From CAWABB01 sp963780165 (GTDB taxonomy: Bacteria > Bacteroidota > Ignavibacteria > UBA10030 > UBA6906): DNA of 64,000 nucleotides. Position 1 is the stretch's first letter. Every line of letters starts with the position of its first letter. The position numbers and the translations under genes were made by a program. Shown in pieces: positions 34,616 through 42,907 of the stretch. The notes under the pieces are model-generated. The model was not told where the DNA came from and ran no database searches. It saw only the letters and a list, made by a program, of their open reading frames with translations. The stretch is taken from NCBI GenBank assembly GCA_963780165.1, contig CAWABB010000001.1:2356001-2420000 (forward strand). The letters run 5' to 3'.

Positions 34616-34662
34616 TTCCCAGATTTGGGAAGGATGGGAGCCCCACTTCCCCGGGTTGGGAT
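34616..34662. promoter_or_regulatory. Two enhancer-like dyads upstream of the sigma-54 promoter
   Basis: TTCCCA-N4-TGGGAA (34616-34631) and a second copy TTCCCC-N4-TGGGAT (34647-34662). Their centres are 31 bp apart, three helical turns, and lie about 93 and 124 bases upstream of the predicted start. That is the usual place for binding of an NtrC-type activator. The rest of the 224-base gap between hypB and hoxE shows nothing else. Confidence 0.55.
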
Positions 34663-34663
34663 G

Positions 34664-35320
34664 TCAGCCGAGTGCGGCAGCCTTTGCGATAAGCCAATCG
34701 CACCACGCGCTTATGCCTTCGCCGGTCGTGCAGGATGTGCGGAACACTGTCAGCGCAGAGTTGACGGCGAGCGCGTTCGATTGCAGCGCGTCGACGTCGC
34801 TGGCGATGTATGGCAGGAGATCGATCTTGTTGATGATGAGGACGGACGCGCTCCTGAACATTGCAGGATACTTCAGAGGCTTGTCGTCGCCCTCGGTGGT
34901 GCTCGCGACGACGACCTTGAAGGCCTCGCCGAGATCATAGTTCGACGGGCAGACCAGATTGCCTACGTTTTCGATGATGAGGACCTTGATGCCGGCGAGC
35001 GTCAGGCCCGCCAGGGCGTCGCGCACGAGGTTGGCTTCAAGATGGCATCCGCCGCGCGTGACGATCTGCACGGCGGGGACCCCGTACCGCGCGACACGGC
35101 GCGCATCGAGGTCGGTCTGGACATCACCTTCGATGACCGCGATCGGCACGCGGTCCTTGATCAGTTCCAGCATGCGCTCGAGGATGCTCGTTTTTCCCGC
35201 GCCGGGAGAGCTGACCATGTTAAGGGCGAGGATGCCGTGGCGTGCGAGCAGCTCCCGGTTCTGACGCGCAATCTCGTCGTTCTTCTCGAGGACCTTCCGC
35301 TCAATCGTGATGACGCTCAT
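34664..35320 (-). CDS. hypB: Hydrogenase nickel insertion GTPase HypB
   Basis: GTPase that drives nickel delivery to the large subunit with HypA. The 218-residue protein has the P-loop SSPGAGKT (37-44), GDVQTDLDARR, the metal-site region RGGCHLEANLV, and NKIDLL. It lacks both the N-terminal CxxCGC nickel site and a His-rich stretch, so it has no obvious nickel-storage part. It overlaps hypA by 4 bases. Confidence 0.96.
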   Translation of the reverse strand: MSVITIERKVLEKNDEIARQNRELLARHGILALNMVSSPGAGKTSILERMLELIKDRVPIAVIEGDVQTDLDARRVARYGVPAVQIVTRGGCHLEANLVRDALAGLTLAGIKVLIIENVGNLVCPSNYDLGEAFKVVVASTTEGDDKPLKYPAMFRSASVLIINKIDLLPYIASDVDALQSNALAVNSALTVFRTSCTTGEGISAWCDWLIAKAAALG

Positions 35321-35682
35321 GCTGGCTCTCCCGATGGGGCATCCGCAATCTCAACTTCTGTGACCTGCAGTTCCGTGCCGGTCTGGAGCACGACGCCGGT
35401 GGAGGCGCACCCGGGACAGGCGAACGCGATGTCGTCGATCACGCTGGTGCGCCCGCACGCCCCGCACTGCAGTGTGATCGGGACCGCCTCGATGTCAAGT
35501 GCTGCCCCGTCAAGCCGCGTCCCTGCCGTGACGGCGCGGAAGCAGAACTCCAGCGAATCGGGGACGACACCCGCGAGCCGGCCGACCCTGACGGCCACCC
35601 GCAGCACGGGCACGACGGGTTCCGCCGGGATGTGTCGCTCGACGATCTCTACAATACTCGTTGCGATGGAAAGCTCGTGCAT
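35317..35682 (-). CDS. hypA: Hydrogenase nickel metallochaperone HypA
   Basis: Binds nickel through the N-terminal MHELSI (His2) and zinc through Cys73, Cys76, Cys89 and Cys92 (CGAC and CPGC). It is 121 residues, normal. The ATG at 35680-35682 is only five bases after a TATATT element (minus strand GGGTATATTTTTGG), so the mRNA may be almost leaderless. The frame is open upstream into the MarR gene but MHELSI is invariant in this family. Confidence 0.95.
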   Translation of the reverse strand: MHELSIATSIVEIVERHIPAEPVVPVLRVAVRVGRLAGVVPDSLEFCFRAVTAGTRLDGAALDIEAVPITLQCGACGRTSVIDDIAFACPGCASTGVVLQTGTELQVTEVEIADAPSGEPA

Positions 35683-35756
35683 CCAAAAATATACCCAATG
35701 GGGGGCTGAAAGGAAACGGGCCGGTAGGCCGGAAAACCCGAGGTGTGCGGTGGGAG

Positions 35757-36161
35757 TTACACGGCCTCGGATTCGACGAATGTGGAGCGTGCGAGGGATG
35801 TGGCATGCTCCGCGACGGTCTCGGCATGATCGAGGAGCTTCTCGACGACCCGGAGTCCGCGCGGGGTCAGGGTGACGTCCTCCACCCGACGGTCCGCGAC
35901 GTTCAAGCTCCGCGAGATGAGGCCCTTCTCCTCGAGGGTCCTCAGGATGCGGGACGTCTGGCTTGCGTTGACGCCGAGGCTGCGGCTCAACTCCTTGACC
36001 GACGACGGGGGGTGGACGTACAGAAGACCGAGGCATAGGAACTCTTCCACGGTGAGCTCAGACCAGCGCGCGAGTTCCTTGCACGATTTCCGACAGAAAA
36101 GGATCAGGTCGAGCAGTCGTCGGCCCTGCTCAGGGGATTGGCGGGTGGCAGATGTGTCCAT
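35757..36161 (-). CDS. MarR-family transcriptional regulator
   Basis: A 134-residue winged-helix regulator: LTVEEFLCLGLLYVHPPSSV, the recognition helix NASQTSRILRTLEEKGL, and the wing ADRRVEDVTLTPRG. It stands 75 bases upstream of hypA on the same strand, at the head of the hydrogenase island, and is divergent from glnD. A 14-base palindrome lies just before its start. Whether it controls hyp genes, itself or glnD is not known. Confidence 0.87.
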   Translation of the reverse strand: MDTSATRQSPEQGRRLLDLILFCRKSCKELARWSELTVEEFLCLGLLYVHPPSSVKELSRSLGVNASQTSRILRTLEEKGLISRSLNVADRRVEDVTLTPRGLRVVEKLLDHAETVAEHATSLARSTFVESEAV

Positions 36162-36173
36162 AATTATACCTTG

Positions 36174-36187
36174 TGATTGTGCAATCA
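36174..36187. promoter_or_regulatory. MarR-type operator palindrome
   Basis: TGATTG-TG-CAATCA, a perfect 14-base palindrome with an ATTG-NN-CAAT core common for MarR proteins, 13 bases upstream of the MarR start codon and next to a minus-strand TATAAT (36168-36163). Autoregulation is likely. The rest of 36188-36414 holds the glnD promoter and a CTGTTG-N7-CAACAG inverted repeat at 36256-36274 of unknown meaning. Confidence 0.5.
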
Positions 36188-36326
36188 TTATGCCGGATCA
36201 ACAGTTGCCCGAATTGAACAGAAAATTAGGTCTTCGCGGGGACGATCTCTCTGGACTGTTGACTTCCGCAACAGGCGTGATGAAAGAATCAACACCTGCT
36301 GGACGAAGATGCGAAATAGGGGTCGT

Positions 36327-36355
36327 TTGAATCTCCTCGCCGCCCTGCCTATATT
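36327..36355 (+). promoter_or_regulatory. Sigma-70-type promoter of the glnD operon
   Basis: TTGAAT (36327-36332), 17 bases, TATATT (36350-36355). Predicted start about 36362, some 53 bases before the glnD ATG. Confidence 0.7.
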
Positions 36356-36414
36356 GAAGTTGAGCACTTTGTTTGCACTTCAACATCTGCTGCAGGAGTG
36401 GGCGGCTCCAGCGT

Positions 36415-39054
36415 ATGTCGGGCACATCGGACACGTTGCGATCGGCGCTTGCCGACGGCAGGCGGGAGGTCCTTGAGGCGCACTCCGCCGGGGCCGACGG
36501 CTTCGCCACGGCCGTCTCCCTGTCCCGCGTGGTAGACCGCGCGGTTGAGGCCGCCATGTCCGCGCTCCCCGAGACGCGCCGCGATGCGATCGCGGTGATG
36601 GGGCTTGGAGGGTACGGCCGGGCGGAACTCTTCCCCGGATCCGACATCGACCTCATGGTGCTTCTGGAGCCCGACAACAAGGGGGAAGGGAGAGAGGCTG
36701 CGACCACGCTCCTCCACACGCTCTGGGATGCCGGCCTGAATGTCGGGCACAGCGTGCGGACCGTGGAGGAGGCGCTTGCGATGCACGGTGCTGCGCTGGA
36801 CGCATGGACCGCGATGCTCGAAAGCAGGCGTCTCGCGGGAAGGGCGGATATCGCAGACGCGTTGCACGAGGGGCAGCGGGCGCTCGTGGCGCGCGGGATC
36901 GATCGCTGGTTCGCGGAAGGCGTCTTCGCCGACATCAAGACCCGTCAGGCGCGCTTTGGGAATTCCGTCAAGCTCCTCGAGCCGAACATCAAGAAGAGCG
37001 CCGGAGGACTCCGGGATCTGCACGCTCTGTTCTGGCTGCATCGCGGATCCGATGCCCGGTACTTTGCGCCACTGGACGGGACCGTCCCTGCCCTGCAGCT
37101 CTTCCTCGATCATGTCCTCGAACACGGGCTTCTGGATCAGGAACAGTATGCCTCGGCGCTGCATGCCATCCGGTTTCTCTTCCGCGTCCGTCATGAAATG
37201 CACATCCGCAGGGAAGGCCAGCACGACACGCTCGAGTACGCGCTCCAGGTCGCGGTCGCAGAAGGCCTGGGGTATGGTCGGGAAGCGGAGTTGCGCTCGG
37301 TCGAGGTCTTCATGCGTGACTATTACCGGCATGCCCGCACTGTGCACCGGCTGAGCGCGCAGCTTGCCGAGTCGTTCCGCGAAATCGTTGAGCCGTCGCA
37401 CCGCTCCCCGTCGGCGGCGGTCCGGTCGCAGGGCGTGTTCCTCCGCGGGCCGGATAGCCTTGGCATCGACCGTGGCATCCGCAGGCTCGGGACTGCGACG
37501 GAGGTGTTCGAAGCGTTCGCGCTGGCGGCGGAGTATGATCTCGGTTTCGACTGGCGCCTGCGGGGCGTCATCGAGCGGAGCGCGGATCTTGTCCGGCCTG
37601 ATGGAGCCGACGCCCCCGGACTCGCGGCAGGTTTCCGGAGGATTCTCCTCTCCAATCGCGTCGCGCAAACGATCCGTGACATGAGCGAGCTGGGCGTGCT
37701 CGAGAACTACATCCCGGAATGGGGCGAGCTGTTGGCGTTCTTCCAGCACAACGTGTATCACTATTATAGTGCCGATGAGCACACCCTGATCGCGCTCTCG
37801 AAGGCCGAATTGCTCAGGGATGAGCGGGGGATGCTCCGCGAGGTCAGCCAGAAGCTCCGGCGGCGGGACATTCTGTTCCTGGCCGTCCTCCTGCACGACA
37901 TCGCAAAACCCCGGGGTGTGTCGGACCACGAAGTGACGGGCGTCGCGATCTCCAACCGCATCCTTGCGCGCATCGGTCTCGAGGACATCGCCCCCGATGT
38001 GGGGTTCCTGATCCGCCAGCACCTGGCGATGGAGCAGATAGCGTTCAGGCGGAACATCCATGACCCCGCCACGATCAAGGATTTTGCCGGGCGCTTCGAG
38101 CGACCCGAGTGGCTCGACTATCTGTACGTGCTGACGTATGCAGACCTCGCGGCGGTGAACCCGACGGTCTGGACCGAATGGAAGGCCGCGATGCTGCAGG
38201 AGCTGTATCAGCGGGGGTCAGAGGTGCTGAGGAGGCAACTCTCCGGCGACGATATTGACAGGTTCCAGCGCGCCCGGCGGGTCGAGACGGAAGAGCATCT
38301 TGTCGAATCGCTGGGCGGAGATCTTCCGCGCGGCGAGATCCTCAGGCACCTCCAGGGGATTCAGAGCGACGCGTACGTTGCGACGTTCAGCGATCAGGAG
38401 ATCAGCCGCCACATCCGCGCGGCACTGCAGCAGCAGCCGGTCGAGGTGGTGTTTGGAGACGCGGCGGGATATACGGAGGTGACCATCATCGCGCGCGACG
38501 CGCCGTATGCGCTCTCGAAATTCTGCGCGGTGCTTGCCGCGAACGACGCCACGATTTTTGACGCCAACATCTTCACCCGTGACGACGGCATCATCATCGA
38601 CCGGTTCCGCGTGGCGGATGCGGCGTCGCGCTCCGGCCTTACCGCACAGACGCGCGCGAAGCTGGAGGAGGATCTCCGCCAGGTCGTCTCCGGCATGATC
38701 GATATCGACCATCTCTTCCGCGAGCACCACCGGAAGTGGAAGCGGCGGGCGAAGAAGCCGGTGAACCCGAGCGTGCGCATTGATGTGGAGTTCGAAGAGA
38801 CGCCGAGGCATACCATCATCGATGTGTACGCACCGGATACGGTCGGTTTCCTGTTCCGCGTGACCGAAACGATGTCCCGCCTGGGGCTCGACATCTATTT
38901 CGCGAAGATCGCGACGCGGGTGGACGGCATCGTGGACGCGTTCTACGTGCTGGACCGGGATGGGCATCCCGTGACGGACGAGCGGCGCCGTGCCGGGACC
39001 AGGGAAGAGATCCTTCGCACTATCAGAAGTCTGCAGGAACTGGAGTTGACGTGA
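36415..39054 (+). CDS. glnD: [Protein-PII] uridylyltransferase / uridylyl-removing enzyme
   Basis: Nitrogen sensor that adds or removes UMP on PII proteins according to glutamine. The 879-residue protein has the nucleotidyltransferase motif LGGYGRAELFPGSDIDL (GSDID at 75-79), a GlnE/GlnD-type linker, an HD domain (LHDIAKPRG) for UMP removal, and two C-terminal ACT domains (EVTIIARDAPYALSKF and IIDVYAPDTVGFLFRVTE) for glutamine binding. Length matches the full four-domain protein. No PII gene is in the window. ATG at 36415 is preferred to an upstream TTG. It overlaps murI by 4 bases. Confidence 0.95.
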   Translation: MSGTSDTLRSALADGRREVLEAHSAGADGFATAVSLSRVVDRAVEAAMSALPETRRDAIAVMGLGGYGRAELFPGSDIDLMVLLEPDNKGEGREAATTLLHTLWDAGLNVGHSVRTVEEALAMHGAALDAWTAMLESRRLAGRADIADALHEGQRALVARGIDRWFAEGVFADIKTRQARFGNSVKLLEPNIKKSAGGLRDLHALFWLHRGSDARYFAPLDGTVPALQLFLDHVLEHGLLDQEQYASALHAIRFLFRVRHEMHIRREGQHDTLEYALQVAVAEGLGYGREAELRSVEVFMRDYYRHARTVHRLSAQLAESFREIVEPSHRSPSAAVRSQGVFLRGPDSLGIDRGIRRLGTATEVFEAFALAAEYDLGFDWRLRGVIERSADLVRPDGADAPGLAAGFRRILLSNRVAQTIRDMSELGVLENYIPEWGELLAFFQHNVYHYYSADEHTLIALSKAELLRDERGMLREVSQKLRRRDILFLAVLLHDIAKPRGVSDHEVTGVAISNRILARIGLEDIAPDVGFLIRQHLAMEQIAFRRNIHDPATIKDFAGRFERPEWLDYLYVLTYADLAAVNPTVWTEWKAAMLQELYQRGSEVLRRQLSGDDIDRFQRARRVETEEHLVESLGGDLPRGEILRHLQGIQSDAYVATFSDQEISRHIRAALQQQPVEVVFGDAAGYTEVTIIARDAPYALSKFCAVLAANDATIFDANIFTRDDGIIIDRFRVADAASRSGLTAQTRAKLEEDLRQVVSGMIDIDHLFREHHRKWKRRAKKPVNPSVRIDVEFEETPRHTIIDVYAPDTVGFLFRVTETMSRLGLDIYFAKIATRVDGIVDAFYVLDRDGHPVTDERRRAGTREEILRTIRSLQELELT

Positions 39055-39851
39055 ATTCAAAACCGATCGGCGTTTTCGACAGCGGCATCGGCGGGCTCAC
39101 CGTGGTCCGCGCGTTGACGCAGCGCCTCCCGCACGAGAACATTGTCTACTTCGGGGACACGGCGCGGGTGCCGTACGGACCCAAATCGGCACAGGTGGTG
39201 CGCGACTACGCCGCACAGGACGTGGATTTTCTTGTCTCCCAGGGCGTGAAGATGGTCGTGATCGCGTGCAATACGGTGTCCGCCGTTGCGCTGGATGTGG
39301 TGCAGAAGCGCGCGGGCGTACCGGTGGTGGGTGTGATTCAACCGGGGGCGTCGACTGCGGTCGCCGCCACACGACGCAGGAGGATCGGGATCATCGGGAC
39401 CGCGGCGACGGTAAGCAGTGGCGCCTATGCGCACGCCATCAGGCAACTCGACGCGACCGTCACCGCCTTCGCGCGGGCATGCCCGCTGTTCGTCCCGCTG
39501 GCGGAGGAGGGGTGGGTGGACCATGCTGCCACCCGTCTGATCGCGAAGGAGTACCTCTTCCCGCTGACGCTGGAGAAGATCGATACGTTGATCCTCGGGT
39601 GCACGCACTATCCCGTCTTGCGCGCCGCAATCCAGCAGGCGATGGGGCATGACGTCACGTTGATCGACTCAGGCGAGGCGACGGCCGGGGTTGTCGCGGA
39701 ACTGCTGGAAGCCGAAGGCCTCAAAAACCCCAGCCTCGATCGACCCAACCTGCAGTTTCACGTCTCCGACATCCCCGCGAAGTTCGCCGAGGTGGGCGAG
39801 CGCTTCCTCGGGCACACAATGGGCAGAGTCCATCGCGTGTCGGGGTTCTGA
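39051..39851 (+). CDS. murI: Glutamate racemase
   Basis: Supplies D-glutamate for peptidoglycan. The 266-residue protein opens with the family motif IGVFDSGIGGLTV and has both catalytic cysteines, Cys73 in IACNTVSA and the one in LGCTHYPVL near 184. The start is GTG overlapping the glnD stop (GTGA). Confidence 0.96.
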   Translation: MNSKPIGVFDSGIGGLTVVRALTQRLPHENIVYFGDTARVPYGPKSAQVVRDYAAQDVDFLVSQGVKMVVIACNTVSAVALDVVQKRAGVPVVGVIQPGASTAVAATRRRRIGIIGTAATVSSGAYAHAIRQLDATVTAFARACPLFVPLAEEGWVDHAATRLIAKEYLFPLTLEKIDTLILGCTHYPVLRAAIQQAMGHDVTLIDSGEATAGVVAELLEAEGLKNPSLDRPNLQFHVSDIPAKFAEVGERFLGHTMGRVHRVSGF

Positions 39852-39940
39852 GGCGTCCGGACGTTTCTGTCGCCGGACGTGTCCCGCCGCCCCCCTTGAC
39901 CCATTCCTTCCCGCGTCACCCCTTTCCGAGCGTCCCTGCG

Positions 39941-39969
39941 TTGGAGGTCGAGTGAGAAATCAGTATATT
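39941..39969 (+). promoter_or_regulatory. Sigma-70-type promoter before the radical SAM gene
   Basis: TTGGAG (39941-39946), 17 bases, TATATT (39964-39969), 14 bases before the ATG at 39984. The 132-base gap after murI also contains a CGTCCGG/CCGGACG inverted repeat (39854-39879) without a T-run. Confidence 0.55.
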
Positions 39970-39983
39970 CTGACGGTTTTCCC

Positions 39984-41039
39984 ATGCATCAGGCGCCGTC
40001 ATACCTCGCACTGGCGCAGTCGGGCGAGCTTGCCCGGCGGGTCGAGCAATTGAACCGCCTCCTTGCCTCCTGCACCGTCTGCCCCCACGACTGCGGCAAC
40101 AACCGCTTCGACAACGAGATCGCCAAATGCTATACGGGGCGGCTGCCCATCGTCTCGTCGTACACGGCGCACTTCGGCGAGGAACCGCTTCTCGTCGGCA
40201 CCCGCGGAGTCGGCAACATCTTCTTCGGCAACTGCAACCTCCGCTGCGCATACTGCCAGAACCACCAGATCAGCCAGAACCACCGCGTGGAACGGCAGCA
40301 CGAGGTGACGATCGAAGCCCTTGCGCAGATCATGCTGGAACTCCAGGACCGCGGCTGCAATAGCATCGGGGTCGTCTCGCCAAGCCATGTTGTCCCGCAG
40401 ATCGTCGAGGCGCTCGAGATCGCTGCGCGTCACGGGCTTCACCTTCCGCTCATCTATAACACCAACGCCTTTGACTCGGTGGACGTGCTCAGGCTGCTTG
40501 CTGGCATCGTGGACATCTACCTCCCGGACCTGAAGTACGCCGAAGCGGACCTCGCGTACGAATACTCCTCCGTCAAAGAGTATCCCTGCATCGCGCGTGA
40601 GGCGATCGTCGAGATGCACAGGCAGGTCGGCGGGACGTTGACGCTCGGGCCCGACGGCCTGGTCCGGCGCGGACTGATCATCAGGCATCTTGTGCTCCCG
40701 AACGATATCGCTGGAAGCAAGGCGAGCCTGAAATGGGTGGCCGATGCGCTGGGACCGGATGTCACGATCAGCCTCATGGCGCAGTACTTCCCGACGCACC
40801 GGGCCGCGTCGATGCCGCTCCTGTCGCGGACGATCCGGCAGGGGGAGTACGAGCGCGTGCTCGAGTATCTGGACACGCTCGGCATGGACAACGGCTGGGC
40901 GCAGGAGTTTGCGTCACACGAGTACTACCGGCCCGAGTTCGAGCGCCGGGACGCCCCATTCACCGGAGGCGCGGACAACGACCACCCACTCTGTATCCAC
41001 GAACCACATCCTGCGAGGAACGAATCCAGTGGCAGCTGA
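39984..41039 (+). CDS. Radical SAM protein, PflA-like
   Basis: A 351-residue radical SAM protein with the cluster motif CNLRCAYC (Cys84, Cys88, Cys91), preceded by an extra cysteine group CTVCPHDC and a later KCY. This is the layout of the AmmeMemoRadiSam-/PflA-like family often annotated as pyruvate formate-lyase activating enzyme, but there is no glycyl-radical enzyme nearby and no PflB, so that name should not be taken as function. It overlaps the DinB gene by 11 bases. Confidence 0.85.
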   Translation: MHQAPSYLALAQSGELARRVEQLNRLLASCTVCPHDCGNNRFDNEIAKCYTGRLPIVSSYTAHFGEEPLLVGTRGVGNIFFGNCNLRCAYCQNHQISQNHRVERQHEVTIEALAQIMLELQDRGCNSIGVVSPSHVVPQIVEALEIAARHGLHLPLIYNTNAFDSVDVLRLLAGIVDIYLPDLKYAEADLAYEYSSVKEYPCIAREAIVEMHRQVGGTLTLGPDGLVRRGLIIRHLVLPNDIAGSKASLKWVADALGPDVTISLMAQYFPTHRAASMPLLSRTIRQGEYERVLEYLDTLGMDNGWAQEFASHEYYRPEFERRDAPFTGGADNDHPLCIHEPHPARNESSGS

Positions 41040-41508
41040 CCCGAAACGACAGGAGAAGATTTCCGCGCTCCGGAACCTCCCCGGCGAAGTGCGAAGGGCG
41101 ATCGCCGGACTGAACGACTCCCAGCTCGACACCCCGTACAGGGACGGCGGATGGACGGTGCGGCAGGTGGTGCACCACATCGCCGACTCCCACATGAACG
41201 CCTCCATCCGTGCGCGGCTGATCCTGACGGAGGACAACCCCACGCTCAAGCCGTACGACCAGGATTCCTGGGCGCGGCTCATCGACGCAGCGGGGGCGCC
41301 AGTGGCCCCGTCGCTTGCGATCATCGACGGCGTGCACGACCGCCTCGTGCAACTGTTCGAGAACTGCGCCGACTCCGACTGGAGCCGCCCTGCGCATCAT
41401 CCGGAATCCGGAGCGATGACGCTGGAGAGGATACTGAACATCTATTCAGGTCACGGCCGGAACCACGTCGGGCAGATTCTGGCCCTGCGGACGCGGAGAG
41501 GCTGGTAG
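41029..41508 (+). CDS. DinB/YfiT-family putative metal-dependent hydrolase or thiol transferase
   Basis: A 159-residue four-helix DinB-like protein with the metal triad His50 (in VVHHIADS), His142 and His146 (in GHGRNHVGQI). WTVRQVVHHIADSHMN is the YfiT signature; YfiT/BstA relatives use bacillithiol or similar cofactors. The start is GTG at 41029 with GAGGAA before it; it overlaps the upstream gene by 11 bases. Substrate unknown. Confidence 0.85.
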   Translation: MAADPKRQEKISALRNLPGEVRRAIAGLNDSQLDTPYRDGGWTVRQVVHHIADSHMNASIRARLILTEDNPTLKPYDQDSWARLIDAAGAPVAPSLAIIDGVHDRLVQLFENCADSDWSRPAHHPESGAMTLERILNIYSGHGRNHVGQILALRTRRGW

Positions 41509-41512
41509 CCCC

Positions 41513-42187
41513 GTGACGACACGCCAGCTCGCCGCGCTCGCGCTTCTCATGTGCCTCGCCGCAGGGACCGGCGGCCGCCTCCTCGCGCAGACACAGACCG
41601 TTCAACCGACCGCACCCCCCCCGTCGTCCCGCCCGAAGAGCCAGAACTGGAAGCGCCCGGCCCTGAGCGTGTCGGTCGGCATGGCGTTCCCGCTCAGCAA
41701 GGACGCCGTGAAGCGCTACTGGAACTCCGGGATGACGGGCTCGATTTCATTGCTGCTGCCCGCCCAGCGGTCGGTCCTTGTGGGTCTGGCCTTCGACGCA
41801 TCCGCGCTCACATTCGACGAACCGGCATTTGGCACCGATTATCCGACTGTGCCGCCCAACGCAATCGATCTCGGCGTCTTCAACCTGCAGCTCCTGGCCC
41901 GCGGTCTCTTCCGGCCAGGCATGCGGTTCTCCCCGTGGATCGAAGGGGGGTTTGGCGGAGCGTTCGTCACGGGCGCGACGTACCGGGAGGTCATCGATGG
42001 CGTGCGCCACACGTACTACGACGTCAAGCGTACGACGAGGCTGAGCGTATCGGGCAGCGCAGGTGCTGACATCTTTTTTACCGCCGCCTTTGCGTTCACG
42101 ATCCGCGGGAAGTTCACGTATCTTGTGAACGACCCGTCCATCGGCGTTCTGCTGCTGGCCGACGCGGGGCTCAGGTTCCGGCTGTGA
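41513..42187 (+). CDS. Small outer membrane beta-barrel protein
   Basis: A 224-residue exported protein: signal peptide (LAALALLMCLAAGTGGRLLA), a proline-rich linker, then alternating hydrophobic strands (LSVSVGMAFPL, GSISLLLP, VLVGLAFDA, PWIEGGFGGAFVTGA) consistent with an eight-stranded barrel, ending GLRFRL. The start is GTG. It lies 4 bases after the DinB gene. No specific function can be read. Confidence 0.72.
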   Translation: MTTRQLAALALLMCLAAGTGGRLLAQTQTVQPTAPPPSSRPKSQNWKRPALSVSVGMAFPLSKDAVKRYWNSGMTGSISLLLPAQRSVLVGLAFDASALTFDEPAFGTDYPTVPPNAIDLGVFNLQLLARGLFRPGMRFSPWIEGGFGGAFVTGATYREVIDGVRHTYYDVKRTTRLSVSGSAGADIFFTAAFAFTIRGKFTYLVNDPSIGVLLLADAGLRFRL

Positions 42188-42291
42188 CGGTCGGGCGGGC
42201 GCCCGGCGCTCGCTCGATGGGAGTCCGTGCCGGCGTCATCCGTTCCTTCTCTTCGACCGTTCGTACTCGACCTACCATCCTCGAGGAATCC

Positions 42292-42882
42292 ATGCTCGAT
42301 CGCAATGTCGTGCTCGATATGTTCCGCCGCTCCGGAGCCCTGCTCGAAGGACACTTCCAGCTCACCTCCGGCCTCCACAGCAACCAGTACTTCCAGTGCG
42401 CGAAGGTGCTGCAGTTCCCCGAATACGCCGAAGCGCTCTGCGGCGACATCGCGGAAGCGTTCCGCGGCGGCGCCATCGATGCCGTGATCGCGCCCGCGAT
42501 CGGCGGGATCGTCGTCGCGCAGGAAGCCGGACGGCAGCTCCGTATCCGCACCATGTTTGCCGAACGCAAGGAAGGGAAGATGGAGCTGCGCAGAGGCTTT
42601 GCGCTCGCGCCGGGCGAGCGCGTGCTCGTGTGCGAAGATGTCGTGACGACCGGTGGATCCGTGCAGGAAGTGATCGACATCGTCCGCCAGCTCGGCGGCA
42701 GCGTTGCGGGGGTCGGATACATCGTCGATCGCAGCAACGGCAAGGTGCGCTTCGCGATGGACGAAGGTGCGACGCAACATCCCGTCCTCACAATGGATGT
42801 CGTGGCGTACAGGCCCGAGGAGTGCCCGCTGTGCGCTCAGGGATCGAAGCCGGTGAAGCCGGGAAGCAGAGGGAACTACTGA
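42292..42882 (+). CDS. pyrE: Orotate phosphoribosyltransferase
   Basis: Joins orotate to PRPP in pyrimidine synthesis. The 196-residue protein has FQLTSGLHSNQYFQCAKV, the Lys/Arg region FAERKEGKM and the PRPP loop VLVCEDVVTTGGSV. The archaeal-like ending with CPLC and a basic tail is slightly long. ATG at 42292 follows GAGGAA; the frame is open upstream in the gap after the barrel gene. 25 bases before the nucleoside phosphorylase gene. Confidence 0.95.
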   Translation: MLDRNVVLDMFRRSGALLEGHFQLTSGLHSNQYFQCAKVLQFPEYAEALCGDIAEAFRGGAIDAVIAPAIGGIVVAQEAGRQLRIRTMFAERKEGKMELRRGFALAPGERVLVCEDVVTTGGSVQEVIDIVRQLGGSVAGVGYIVDRSNGKVRFAMDEGATQHPVLTMDVVAYRPEECPLCAQGSKPVKPGSRGNY

Positions 42883-42907
42883 GGCGCGGCGCAGGCCCTC
42901 CCCAGCG

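Noticed and set aside
24177..36161. Hydrogenase island as a recent horizontally acquired element
   Set aside because: No integrase, tRNA edge, direct repeat or obvious composition change was seen at its borders.
36349..38061. A 570-codon frame on the minus strand opposite glnD
   Set aside because: Antisense to GlnD, whose domains are complete; no motif of its own.
39854..39879. CGTCCGG / CCGGACG inverted repeat after murI as a terminator
   Set aside because: Stem of 7 with a 12-base loop and no T-run.
39984..41039. Naming the radical SAM gene pflA
   Set aside because: No glycyl-radical enzyme is near and this subfamily is distinct from true PflA.
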